A stretch of 64,000 nucleotides of DNA from Clostridium sp. KNHs214 (GTDB lineage Bacteria > Bacillota > Clostridia > Clostridiales > Clostridiaceae), in the NCBI RefSeq assembly GCF_000744935.1, contig NZ_JQMW01000011.1, positions 1,397,795-1,461,794 of the forward strand. The letters run 5' to 3'. The notes under the pieces were generated by a model. The model was given only the letters and a program-made list of their open reading frames with translations, made no database searches and was not told the origin of the DNA. The translations under genes and the position numbers were made by a program. Shown piece by piece: positions 44,521-51,673 of the stretch (positions are counted from its first letter, which is position 1; each line of letters starts with the position of its first letter).

Positions 44521-45684
44521 TTACATTAAGTAATTAGTATATATTAATCTTAAAGGATGATTAATTTTAGATAAATTCACTTTCTTGTTTTTAGAATTCA
44601 GTATTTTTTTTAGATTTCTTATATACCTATCTTTATTTTTGGAGTTAAGTGATAAAAAGTATCTGTATTCTCCTTCTATGGATTTTAAATTTTGTAATTT
44701 ACTTAAGTCTCCATTCTGAATATAATTTTTTAATGAGGTAGCCCATAAATACAAGTGCATGCTCATAATACTCCACATATTAGAGTCTAAATTATTACTT
44801 ATATTTTGCTGCAGATATAGTTTTTCGAAATTTCTTAGGTTTTCTGGAGGTTTAGAACCTTGGTAACTTAGGTCTATTATGGAGAAGTACCATAGGGTTT
44901 TTAAAACATCTGTTAATATTTTATTTAAGGGTATCATAGGAAGTTTTTTAATGGTCAACTCCGAATAAAGACTTATTTTAAGTTGAGATGATACAGAACT
45001 AAAAATATCTTCATCTTTAAAAGTATTTAATAGATAGTATAAATCATATATATTTTTATAGAAACCATCTAGTTTAAATATTTGGAGGCCTATGGAGTTA
45101 ATGGCAAAAGTTAAAAGCTTATCACTTATTAATGTTGCAGGAGAAATACATAATGGAGAAAAGTTTAGCTTCATGCCAAAAGTTTCAGTATTCTTTGTAG
45201 AGTTTACTGGTATTTCGTTGGTATCCATAAATAAGAAATCAAATTTTAAAAGAAAATTACTTTTTCTCTTTTTAGGATTATAATAAAAAGGCAAATCTAA
45301 CATATAAGTTACCATGGGAAGAGTCTTGCCTTTTGCAGGAATATATTCTTTAAAGGAGCATTTTATCTTATTATAAGTTAGATTTCTACATACACTTTTT
45401 AATATTTCTATAATTTCATTATTGGATAGATTACAAACAAAATCTATATCAGCAGTACATCTTTGCACAGGAAGTGGAAGATATGCTTGAGTACAGGCGC
45501 CTCCCTTTAATATGCATCTATCTTTTGTAAGTTTTTGAATTTCACCTAGCATTTCATAAGACCACATATGTCTTTCTAATATATAATTTCTATAAAATCC
45601 ATATTTTTCAGCTGTTTTACGTATATAATCTTTGCTAAAAAGTTCTATTGGATGAACTAATCCATTTAAGGAGGCACCATACAT
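44521..45684 (-). CDS. AbiEii-like nucleotidyltransferase, orphan
   Basis: A 387-residue protein with the minimal-nucleotidyltransferase motif of AbiEii/AbiGii and MenA toxins. ILKGGACTQAYLPLPVQRCT (GG at residues 61-62) leads to DID at 79-81, then a further acidic strand LKFDFLFMD and PATLISDKLLTFA matching the family's DK motif. Relatives transfer nucleotides to tRNA ends or other targets and act as toxins in abortive infection. Here no AbiEi-type antitoxin gene is next to it: upstream is a nested repeat and downstream the LysM gene. The C-terminal ~150 residues are not recognisable. It could be a housekeeping-type or standalone member. Confidence 0.78.
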   Translation of the reverse strand: MYGASLNGLVHPIELFSKDYIRKTAEKYGFYRNYILERHMWSYEMLGEIQKLTKDRCILKGGACTQAYLPLPVQRCTADIDFVCNLSNNEIIEILKSVCRNLTYNKIKCSFKEYIPAKGKTLPMVTYMLDLPFYYNPKKRKSNFLLKFDFLFMDTNEIPVNSTKNTETFGMKLNFSPLCISPATLISDKLLTFAINSIGLQIFKLDGFYKNIYDLYYLLNTFKDEDIFSSVSSQLKISLYSELTIKKLPMIPLNKILTDVLKTLWYFSIIDLSYQGSKPPENLRNFEKLYLQQNISNNLDSNMWSIMSMHLYLWATSLKNYIQNGDLSKLQNLKSIEGEYRYFLSLNSKNKDRYIRNLKKILNSKNKKVNLSKINHPLRLIYTNYLM

Positions 45685-45831
45685 ATAAAAACATCCTTTC
45701 TATATTTTACTTTCTTATCTTAGGGCTATCTACACATACTAGTAACTTGTATATAGGCAAAATATATTGGTAGATATGCCTCTAAATAGCAATTTATAGT
45801 TTTAGTAATTTTAATTAATGTATTAGTATGA

Positions 45832-46138
45832 TTAAACCACAAAAAGGTATAATGTGATAGAATTATGCAATTTCTCCTCCATGACTTGCATAAGAGCTCG
45901 GAACAATAAATTTAATTTAAGAAATTCTAATCTTTTAGCCATATAAAATTATTTAACGCTCACATTCAGCGTCCTGCCTCAGGTTCGCTAGCCTGGCGTC
46001 CTTGCCAGGCTTACGATAATTTTATCTGTCTAAAAGAAGAATTTCTAAAATTAAATTTAAACAGTTCCTTTGCTTCTTATGCAAGTCATTCCAGAGAAAT
46101 TTCATAATTCAAGCAATGTAATACTTATTGTGGGTTAA
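45832..46138. repeat. MITE-like palindrome, CCACAAAAAGGTA family, with inserted second element
   Basis: The outer arms (ACCACAAAAAGGTATAATGT with ATGTAATACTTATTGTGGG, and inner CATGACTTGCATAAGAGCTC with CTTATGCAAGTCATTCCAGA) match the element at 10096-10254. In the loop, TAAATTTAA occurs twice (45907-45915 and 46052-46060), bracketing a 136-bp segment absent from the 10-kb copy. This reads as an element inserted into another with a 9-bp target duplication. Confidence 0.85.
45916..46051. mobile_element. 136-bp palindromic insertion inside another palindrome
   Basis: The insert has imperfect terminal inverted repeats (GAAATTCTAATCTTTTAG with CTAAAAGAAGAATTTC), inner ATAAAATTATTTAACG/CGATAATTTTAT pairing, and a GC-richer core (CAGCGTCCTGCC, CTGGCGTCCTTGCCAGG). 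It has no coding capacity, so it would need a transposase in trans. A 9-bp direct repeat flanks it. Confidence 0.75.
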
Positions 46139-46220
46139 TCATTAGTATAAATTTATTTATATTATATGTATATTAACTATAAAAAATATGTAGTAAGTTA
46201 AAATAGTAAGGGTAATAATA

Positions 46221-46256
46221 TAATTCAGGTAATGGAATACTTTTTGTGGGATAACC
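46221..46256. repeat. solo right arm of the CCACAAAAAGGTA family
   Basis: TAATTCAGGTAATGGAATAC followed by TTTTTGTGGGATAA matches the right end of the 10096 element, but no left partner is seen nearby. Confidence 0.65.
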
Positions 46257-46371
46257 TTAATATAACTTTTGTATTTATGAAATCACAATTTAAAGCTATA
46301 TTTTTATTTTCTTTATTTATCGTTAATGTAGAGCTAGAAAATTATGCGGAAATATCATTATCTAATTAAAG

Positions 46372-46410
46372 GTAATGATAAAGTAATGATAAAGTAGTGA
46401 TAGAGTAATG
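46372..46410. repeat. 11-bp tandem repeats upstream of arsR
   Basis: GTAATGATAAA, GTAATGATAAA, GTAGTGATAGA and a partial GTAATG run head to tail, about 70 bp before the arsR promoter. The near-helical period could present a repeated protein-binding face, or be simple slippage. Confidence 0.6.
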
Positions 46411-46477
46411 TATTTGTAGGATTGGAGACTAGTAGTAGAGATTTACTATTTACTGCAGTAAAAATTAAGGGAAAACG

Positions 46478-46534
46478 TTGACATAAAGGTAATATAGATA
46501 TATTATATACGTATATCCATATATGTGAATATAC
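46478..46534 (+). promoter_or_regulatory. arsR promoter and operator
   Basis: TTGACA (46478-46483), 17 bp, TATTAT (46501-46506) form a consensus promoter. Directly downstream lies an imperfect palindrome, GTATATCCA...TGAATATAC (46511-46534), between -10 and start codon, the usual place for an ArsR/SmtB operator. Autorepression is expected. Confidence 0.78.
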
Positions 46535-46553
46535 AAAGAAAAGGTGATAATAA

Positions 46554-46901
46554 TTGAATAATTTAATAGATTTTTTTAAAATGCTTTCAGATGAAACAAG
46601 GTTAAGGATAATAATGCTTCTGTGGCAAAAGCCTCTATGTGTATGTGAGCTTTGTTATATATTGAAATTATCTCAACCTAAGGTGTCAAGACATCTTGCA
46701 AAGCTTAGGGATATAGGGATAGTTAGAGATGACAGACAAAGCCAATGGATTTTTTACTATTTAAATATAGAAGATAAGGTTATGAAGGATATTGTCCATA
46801 AAATAGGAGAACATATAGATGATTATGGCATCCTCAAGAAAGATTTAGAAGTCTTTAAAAATAGAAATGTGGATTATAAGGATCTTTGCAAAAGAGAATA
46901 G
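46554..46901 (+). CDS. ArsR family metal(loid)-responsive repressor
   Basis: A 115-residue winged-helix repressor. The recognition region is LSQPKVSRHLAKLRDIGIV with wing DDRQSQWIFYYL. The metal-site helix reads PLCVCELCYIL, the same spacing as the ELCVCDL As(III) site of classical ArsR, so arsenite or antimonite (or another thiophilic metal) is the likely inducer. The start is TTG behind AAAGGTGAT. It leads an apparent operon with a thioredoxin-like protein and a CobW GTPase. No arsenite pump or arsenate reductase gene is nearby, so the induced response may be different. Confidence 0.88.
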   Translation: MNNLIDFFKMLSDETRLRIIMLLWQKPLCVCELCYILKLSQPKVSRHLAKLRDIGIVRDDRQSQWIFYYLNIEDKVMKDIVHKIGEHIDDYGILKKDLEVFKNRNVDYKDLCKRE

Positions 46902-47024
46902 GATATTAATAATTATAACTACATAGTGCAAATTTGAAAGACTGTTACATTAAAGTAGTAATGTAAATCACAAATTGCAGATTAATAATTCAAATATATT
47001 ATTCTATGAAAGAGGTGTTGTTTT

Positions 47025-47255
47025 ATGATTATTAAAATTTTAGGTACTGGTTGTGACAAATGTGACAAGCTCCAAAAGAATATAAAAAAAGCAGTGGAGG
47101 AATTAGGAATAGATGCTGCTGTAGAGAAGGTAGAAGATTTGAAGAGTATAATGATGTATGGTGTTATGAGTACTCCAGCATTAGTAATAGACAATAAGGT
47201 AAAATCAGTGGGTAAAGTTCTTTCTGTAGAAGAGATTAAAAATTACTTAAAATAG
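47025..47255 (+). CDS. small thioredoxin-fold redox protein
   Basis: A 76-residue protein with a redox CxxC (GTGCDKCDKL, cysteines ~10 and 13) and the cis-proline segment MSTPALVIDN. This is the size and pattern of the 'redox-active disulfide protein 2' (MTH895-like) family, often encoded with ArsR regulators. AGAGGTG precedes the ATG. It lies 123 bp after arsR and 12 bp before the CobW gene. Possible roles are thiol reduction during metalloid stress or delivery of metal to the GTPase; both are inference. Confidence 0.87.
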   Translation: MIIKILGTGCDKCDKLQKNIKKAVEELGIDAAVEKVEDLKSIMMYGVMSTPALVIDNKVKSVGKVLSVEEIKNYLK

Positions 47256-47267
47256 GGGGACCAGATT

Positions 47268-48200
47268 ATGGATAAAAAAATAAAACTCTATCTTTTAACA
47301 GGATTTTTAGGTTCGGGAAAAACTACTTTCTTGACTAATGTATTAGAGAGCCTTAGTGAAAGAAAAGTTGGAGTAATTATGAATGAGTTCGGGAAAATTG
47401 GTATAGATGGAACAATTATAAAAAAAGAAGGTATGGAGCTAGTAGAAATTAATAGAGGGTCTATATTCTGTTCTTGCCTAAAACTATCCTTTGCTTCAGC
47501 TATGATAGAGATGGCAGATAGGGAAATGGAATATTTATTTGTTGAAAGTTCAGGGCTTGCAGATCCCTCCAATATAGGCGATATTTTAGAAGGTGTAGCG
47601 TCTGTAAAGGGTGATGTATATGATTATAGGGGAGCTATATGTCTTGTTGATGCACCTAATTTTCTAGAGCAAATTGTAGATTTAGAAACTGTAGAAAGAC
47701 AACTAAAACACTGTCATATGGTAATATTAAATAAAATAGATTTAGTAAATGATGATATGTTAAACAAGGTCATGGCCAAAATTGCTGAAATAAATAGTAA
47801 GGTACATATAGAAAAGGCTTCTTTCGGAAAGATAAACTTGGACTTTTTAGAAAAAGACCTTACTAAAGACGGATGGGTTGAAATAGAAGAGAGCAGTAAC
47901 ACTCCAGAAAATAAGCCAAAGACTTTAAATTTAACTTACGAAGGTGAAATTACTAAAGATAAATTAACAGCATTTATAGATAAAATATCCTCCGATGCAT
48001 TTAGAATAAAGGGATTCTTCAAATTAGAAGATGGATGGAATCAAGTGGATGTAGTTAATAAGAAAATTGACTATAAACCTTGGGATAAAGATGAAGGTAC
48101 TTCACAGATGGTTATAATATCTAAAATAGGACCTAACATAATAAGACCAATATTTAGTGCTTGGGAAGAGGTAGTGGGAAAAGAGATGAAGCTTAGATAA
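47268..48200 (+). CDS. CobW/COG0523 family P-loop GTPase, putative metallochaperone
   Basis: A 310-residue G3E-type GTPase: Walker A TGFLGSGKTTFL, IMNEFGKIGIDG, the Walker B region FVESSGLADPSN and the guanine-specificity motif ILNKIDL, followed by a C-terminal CobW domain. COG0523 proteins deliver or allocate metals such as Zn, Co or Fe. The family metal motif CxCC (normally GCICC) reads GSIFCSC here, so only part of it is kept and metal preference may differ. GGGGGA precedes the ATG. Coupled with ArsR and a thioredoxin-like protein it suggests a thiol/metal homeostasis unit. Confidence 0.88.
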   Translation: MDKKIKLYLLTGFLGSGKTTFLTNVLESLSERKVGVIMNEFGKIGIDGTIIKKEGMELVEINRGSIFCSCLKLSFASAMIEMADREMEYLFVESSGLADPSNIGDILEGVASVKGDVYDYRGAICLVDAPNFLEQIVDLETVERQLKHCHMVILNKIDLVNDDMLNKVMAKIAEINSKVHIEKASFGKINLDFLEKDLTKDGWVEIEESSNTPENKPKTLNLTYEGEITKDKLTAFIDKISSDAFRIKGFFKLEDGWNQVDVVNKKIDYKPWDKDEGTSQMVIISKIGPNIIRPIFSAWEEVVGKEMKLR

Positions 48201-48224
48201 AAACATTAAATGAAAGCTTGAAGT

Positions 48225-48315
48225 AAACATATAAATTAAACGCATAAATTAAAAATATAAATTAAATATTCAAATAAAACATCTAAATAAAGTATTTAAA
48301 TAAGACACGTAAATA
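48225..48315. repeat. degenerate AT-rich tandem repeat
   Basis: Units such as ATAAATTAAACG, ATAAATTAAAAA, TAAATAAAGT and TAAATAAGACACG recur every 12-15 bp over ~90 bp. The pattern is degenerate and AT-rich, so it may be chance or slippage. Confidence 0.45.
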
Positions 48316-48388
48316 AAATCTGTTTATAAGGCGGCAATAAAAGACTATAGAAAATATAGTTGTTGCTATCTTAAGGCAGATTTTTTAT
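48316..48388 (+). terminator. terminator of the arsR operon
   Basis: AAATCTGTTTATAAGG pairs imperfectly with TCTTAAGGCAGATTTTTT around an inner ACTATAGAAAATATAGT hairpin, ending in a T-run. The remaining sequence to the sirtuin start (48389-48552) has no clear feature. Confidence 0.65.
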
Positions 48389-48552
48389 CATTTAAGGCAG
48401 TTTATATTTTTTGTTAATATATAATTATATGCAATGGGTAATGATATAATTATATGTAAGAATAGGTATTTAATGATTAATGAAATTTATTCCTTGTAGT
48501 TTCAGTAATTTCAGTAAGTATATGCAGGAATAGATTTTAGGAGGTGTTCTAA

Positions 48553-49293
48553 GTGGAAAATGTTGAAAAATTAAAAGAAATCCTAAGAGAAAGTTCTAAT
48601 GTGGTATTCTTTGGTGGAGCAGGTGTATCTACTGAGAGTAATATTCCTGATTTTAGATCTAATAAAGGATTATTTAATGCCAAAAATAATTTTAAATATC
48701 CTCCTGAGGTCATGCTTAGTAGAAGCTTTTTTGATAGTCATAAGGAGGAATTTTACAGATTTTATAAAAGTAATATGATATTTAAAGAGGCAAGACCTAA
48801 TTTAGCCCATAAAGCTTTAGCTAAGTTAGAGGAAATGGGAAAATTAAAAACTGTAATAACACAAAATATAGATGGTCTGCATCAAATGGCAGGCTCAAAG
48901 AATGTGTTAGAGCTTCATGGATCTATTAATAGAAATTATTGTATGGATTGTGGTGCTTTTTATGATTTAGAATATATATTAAAAAGCGGAGAGACAATTC
49001 CCACTTGTGAGAAGTGCGGAGGTATAGTAAAACCAGATGTAGTGTTATATGAAGAGGGCTTAGATATGGATGTTATACAAAAGTCTGTTGAATACATTGC
49101 AGAAGCTGATGTACTTATAGTTGGGGGGACTTCTTTGGTAGTGTATCCAGCTGCAGGACTTATTCAATACTTTAAGGGTACTAAATTAATATTAATAAAC
49201 AAAAAGTCTACTCCATATGATAAGAAAGCTAAACTTGTTATAAATGATAGCATAGGAAAAGTGATGGCTGAGGCTATAAATTTAGTTGAATAA
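48553..49293 (+). CDS. NAD-dependent protein deacylase, sirtuin family
   Basis: A 246-residue Sir2 enzyme. The NAD site is FFGGAGVSTESNIPDFRS, the catalytic core is ITQNIDGLHQMAGS with HGS following, and the structural zinc is held by CMDC and CEKC. The C-terminal NAD segments VGGTSLVVYPAA and LINK are present. Sirtuins remove acetyl or other acyl groups from lysines using NAD+. The start is GTG behind AGGAGGTG. The gene is monocistronic. The length and motifs fit the class often annotated cobB/srtN in Firmicutes. Confidence 0.95.
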   Translation: MENVEKLKEILRESSNVVFFGGAGVSTESNIPDFRSNKGLFNAKNNFKYPPEVMLSRSFFDSHKEEFYRFYKSNMIFKEARPNLAHKALAKLEEMGKLKTVITQNIDGLHQMAGSKNVLELHGSINRNYCMDCGAFYDLEYILKSGETIPTCEKCGGIVKPDVVLYEEGLDMDVIQKSVEYIAEADVLIVGGTSLVVYPAAGLIQYFKGTKLILINKKSTPYDKKAKLVINDSIGKVMAEAINLVE

Positions 49294-49310
49294 AGTAAAT
49301 ACAAATATAG

Positions 49311-49440
49311 TTTCTAATTTAAAATTTAAAATGAAGGTTGAAATTCCTAGAGAAGTTCTTCAATTTGTACTTTATGAAAAATTTCTAAAGGAGTTTTATC
49401 CTTAAATTTTTATTTTGTAACTGCGAAAGTTGAATTAGCT
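49311..49440. repeat. intergenic repeat related to 20987 and 31640
   Basis: TTAAAATTTAAAATGAAGG, AATTCCTAGAGAAGTTCTTC, ATTTCTAAAGGAGTTTTATC and GTAACTGCGAAAGTTGAATT correspond to parts of the hairpin between cbiQ and cbiO and of the repeat before rRNA operon 2. It fills most of the gap after the sirtuin gene. Confidence 0.6.
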
Positions 49441-49539
49441 AGTTGACAAAAATAAGTTACTATACTCTGAATTTAAGTTGTCTGCATAAGGATAGGAGCA
49501 TTATAGACATATTGCTGGAAATAATAAAATATAATTTTG

Positions 49540-49572
49540 AAATCACTGGAAAATTTCCAGTGATTTTTTTAT
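49540..49572 (+). terminator. intrinsic terminator between sirtuin and sipW genes
   Basis: A perfect 13-bp stem (49540-49552 with 49554-49566, AAATCACTGGAAA) with a T-run; one base in the centre. Confidence 0.82.
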
Positions 49573-49705
49573 CGAATAATAGGGCATTTTGACTATAAAA
49601 TACTCTATGAAAATAATAAAAAATCTTTAATAAAAAACAAAAGTCAGAATATACTTTAATGTAAAATTCAAAAATACAGAAGAATATAGAGGGTAAGGTG
49701 AGGAG

Positions 49706-50203
49706 ATGAAAAAAAGGATAAAAGTTATTGTGAATGTATTTTTTATATTAATAATAGCGTTACTATCTTGGGTGATAATTGGCAATTTACTATCTAAAGG
49801 AGATAAAAGTAAAATACCTACTGTTTTTGGATACAGAAGTTTTATAGTTTTAAGTGGCAGCATGGAACCTAAGATAAAACCTGGAGATGTGATTTTAGTT
49901 AAAAAAACCCATATAGAAGAACTGAAGGAAGGGGATATATTAACATATATTTCTGAGGACAACTTTATAACCCATAGGATTAAAAAGATACAAGGAAATA
50001 GTTTAATAACCAAGGGTGATGCAAATAATGTGGAGGATTCCCCCATTAAATCTTCTCAAGTTTATGGAAAGTATTCTTTTAGAGTACCATATCTTGGTTA
50101 CATTTTAGTTGGTTTAAGAAAACCATTAGTGATTTTTATTATAATTGCAATATTTATAGTTTATGTAATTGTAGAGGTTTTAAAAAAATGTTTTGCCCAT
50201 TAA
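49706..50203 (+). CDS. sipW: signal peptidase I, SipW type
   Basis: A 165-residue membrane signal peptidase with helices at both ends. The nucleophile serine is in VLSGSMEPKIKPGDVI and the second catalytic position is a histidine (FITHRIKKIQGN) instead of lysine, the hallmark of the ER-type/SipW group. SipW enzymes are usually dedicated to TasA/camelysin-family fibre proteins. Two such proteins follow, the first 80 bp downstream, making an apparent operon. AGGTGAGGAG precedes the ATG. A dedicated processing role for these neighbours is inference from family and context. Confidence 0.93.
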   Translation: MKKRIKVIVNVFFILIIALLSWVIIGNLLSKGDKSKIPTVFGYRSFIVLSGSMEPKIKPGDVILVKKTHIEELKEGDILTYISEDNFITHRIKKIQGNSLITKGDANNVEDSPIKSSQVYGKYSFRVPYLGYILVGLRKPLVIFIIIAIFIVYVIVEVLKKCFAH

Positions 50204-50283
50204 TGTATTTTTGAAAAATCATTGATGAGTATATATAAGGCACATTTCATGTACCTAAATTAAAATTTATGGGAGGTTTTAGT

Positions 50284-50889
50284 ATGAGTAAAAAAAGAAT
50301 AATTTCACTAGCTTTAGCAGGGGTACTATTATTAGGGGGAGGAGTTCTTGGAACTCGCGCATATTTCAAAGCAAAATCTGATGTAGATGCAAATCTAGTA
50401 ATAAAAACAGGTACTTTAAAGGTTGCAAAAGAAAATGACTCAAAATGGGAATACAAAGGCGTAGTTGAAGAGGTAGATGAGAATGAAATAGATGCAGCAA
50501 CAAAGGATGTTATAAAAGTTAGTGAAAAAACAAATAGCTTTGATGTAGTTAAGCCAGGAGATGTTTTTGAAAAGGTTGTAACTATAACAAACACTGGAGA
50601 CTTACATGAAAGAATTAAAGCTGTAAAAGTTCAAGGACAAGAGTTAGAAAGTTTATATAATGTATTTGATATTAAAATGGAAGGATTGACTGACAGTAAA
50701 ATATTAGCACCAAATGAAACTATGGATATTAAAATAACAGCTACATTAAAGTCTACAATAACTAATGGAGATACAGAAACTACTTTTGAAAATCAAAACA
50801 ATGACACCAGATTTGATATGAGTAAGTTAACAACAGCTAAATTAGTAGAGATAGATGGATATCAAGTAAATGACCCTAGTGGCAAATAA
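50284..50889 (+). CDS. TasA/camelysin-like (CalY, M73 family) surface protein
   Basis: A 201-residue secreted protein. The signal peptide (LALAGVLLLGGGVLGTRA) ends at a typical SipW site just before YFKAKSDVDANLVIKTGTL, where aromatic YF plus the VDANL/IKTG pattern marks the TasA/camelysin family. A beta-rich region with VVKPGDVFEKVVTITNTGDL follows. TasA proteins assemble by donor-strand exchange into extracellular biofilm fibres. The ATG at 50284 has GGGAGG at good spacing. The third protein of the operon repeats the same opening, so the two could be major and minor subunits. Confidence 0.88.
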   Translation: MSKKRIISLALAGVLLLGGGVLGTRAYFKAKSDVDANLVIKTGTLKVAKENDSKWEYKGVVEEVDENEIDAATKDVIKVSEKTNSFDVVKPGDVFEKVVTITNTGDLHERIKAVKVQGQELESLYNVFDIKMEGLTDSKILAPNETMDIKITATLKSTITNGDTETTFENQNNDTRFDMSKLTTAKLVEIDGYQVNDPSGK

Positions 50890-50965
50890 TATAGTAGAGC
50901 TTGGCAATGAATTATGTAATGAAATCAGATGCTTTAATAAACTATTAGTGAGGTAGGGTGAGGGT

Positions 50966-51673
50966 GTGGAAGTAAAGTGTAAATTTAAAAGATATATAAT
51001 TTTCTTCATAGCTTTAGCAATGGTTTTTTTTAGTTTTGGAGGAGCTGAAGCCAAAATATCTTCTAAAGATGAAAAAGTGAAAGTACTTCCACTAAATGGA
51101 GAGAGTAAAGAAGGTATATTCAACTTAAAAGATGGCCTTTGGTATCCGGGCAGAGAAGAAGTGAGAGGTTTTTATGTAGACAATAATTATAAAGAGGATA
51201 TTCAGGTAGAAAAAATAAACTTTCAAACAATTTCTTTGTTAAGTTTAGAAGAACAAAGAATAATTGCCACTGAAGATACAATATATAAGGATTTTATGAA
51301 GAATGTTAACATTTCACTGTTATGTGACGGGAAAATTCTTTATGAAGGAACCTTTGAAAAGCTAATGGAAAAAGGTGAAATAAATTTAAATGAAAAAGTT
51401 ACTGTAAAGGGTAATACTAAAAAGAACATGCAACTTGTATTTGCCATATCACCTAAAGCTGAAAATAATCTTCAAGGGGTTGTTAATGAGTTTAAATTAG
51501 GCATAACCTATACCATGGATGAAGCAATGGCTATAATACCACAAACAGGAGGCTTTTTAAATACTACATTGCTTATCTTTACTGGAATTTGTTTAGTTAT
51601 ATGTGGAATATTTTTAAATAGGAAGAAAAGAGAAAATGCCTCTTTTAAGCAAGGGGGTAGGTTGGATGACTAA
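50966..51673 (+). CDS. secreted protein with LPXTG-like sortase signal (IPQTG)
   Basis: A 235-residue protein, not recognised by domain. It has an N-terminal signal peptide (YIIFFIALAMVFFSFGGAEA) and near the C-terminus IPQTGG followed by a hydrophobic helix (TLLIFTGICLVICGIFL) and a basic tail NRKKR. That is the three-part sortase sorting signal, with Ile in place of Leu. The middle is probably beta-rich. Placed between two TasA-like proteins, it is a good candidate for the wall anchor or base of the fibre, a role played by TapA in Bacillus; no sequence link to TapA is claimed. The start is GTG; the end overlaps the next gene by 8 bp. Confidence 0.82.
   Translation: MEVKCKFKRYIIFFIALAMVFFSFGGAEAKISSKDEKVKVLPLNGESKEGIFNLKDGLWYPGREEVRGFYVDNNYKEDIQVEKINFQTISLLSLEEQRIIATEDTIYKDFMKNVNISLLCDGKILYEGTFEKLMEKGEINLNEKVTVKGNTKKNMQLVFAISPKAENNLQGVVNEFKLGITYTMDEAMAIIPQTGGFLNTTLLIFTGICLVICGIFLNRKKRENASFKQGGRLDD

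Noticed and set aside
49627..50046. 139-codon minus-strand frame antisense to sipW
   Set aside because: The sipW gene on the plus strand carries clear catalytic motifs; the antisense frame has none.
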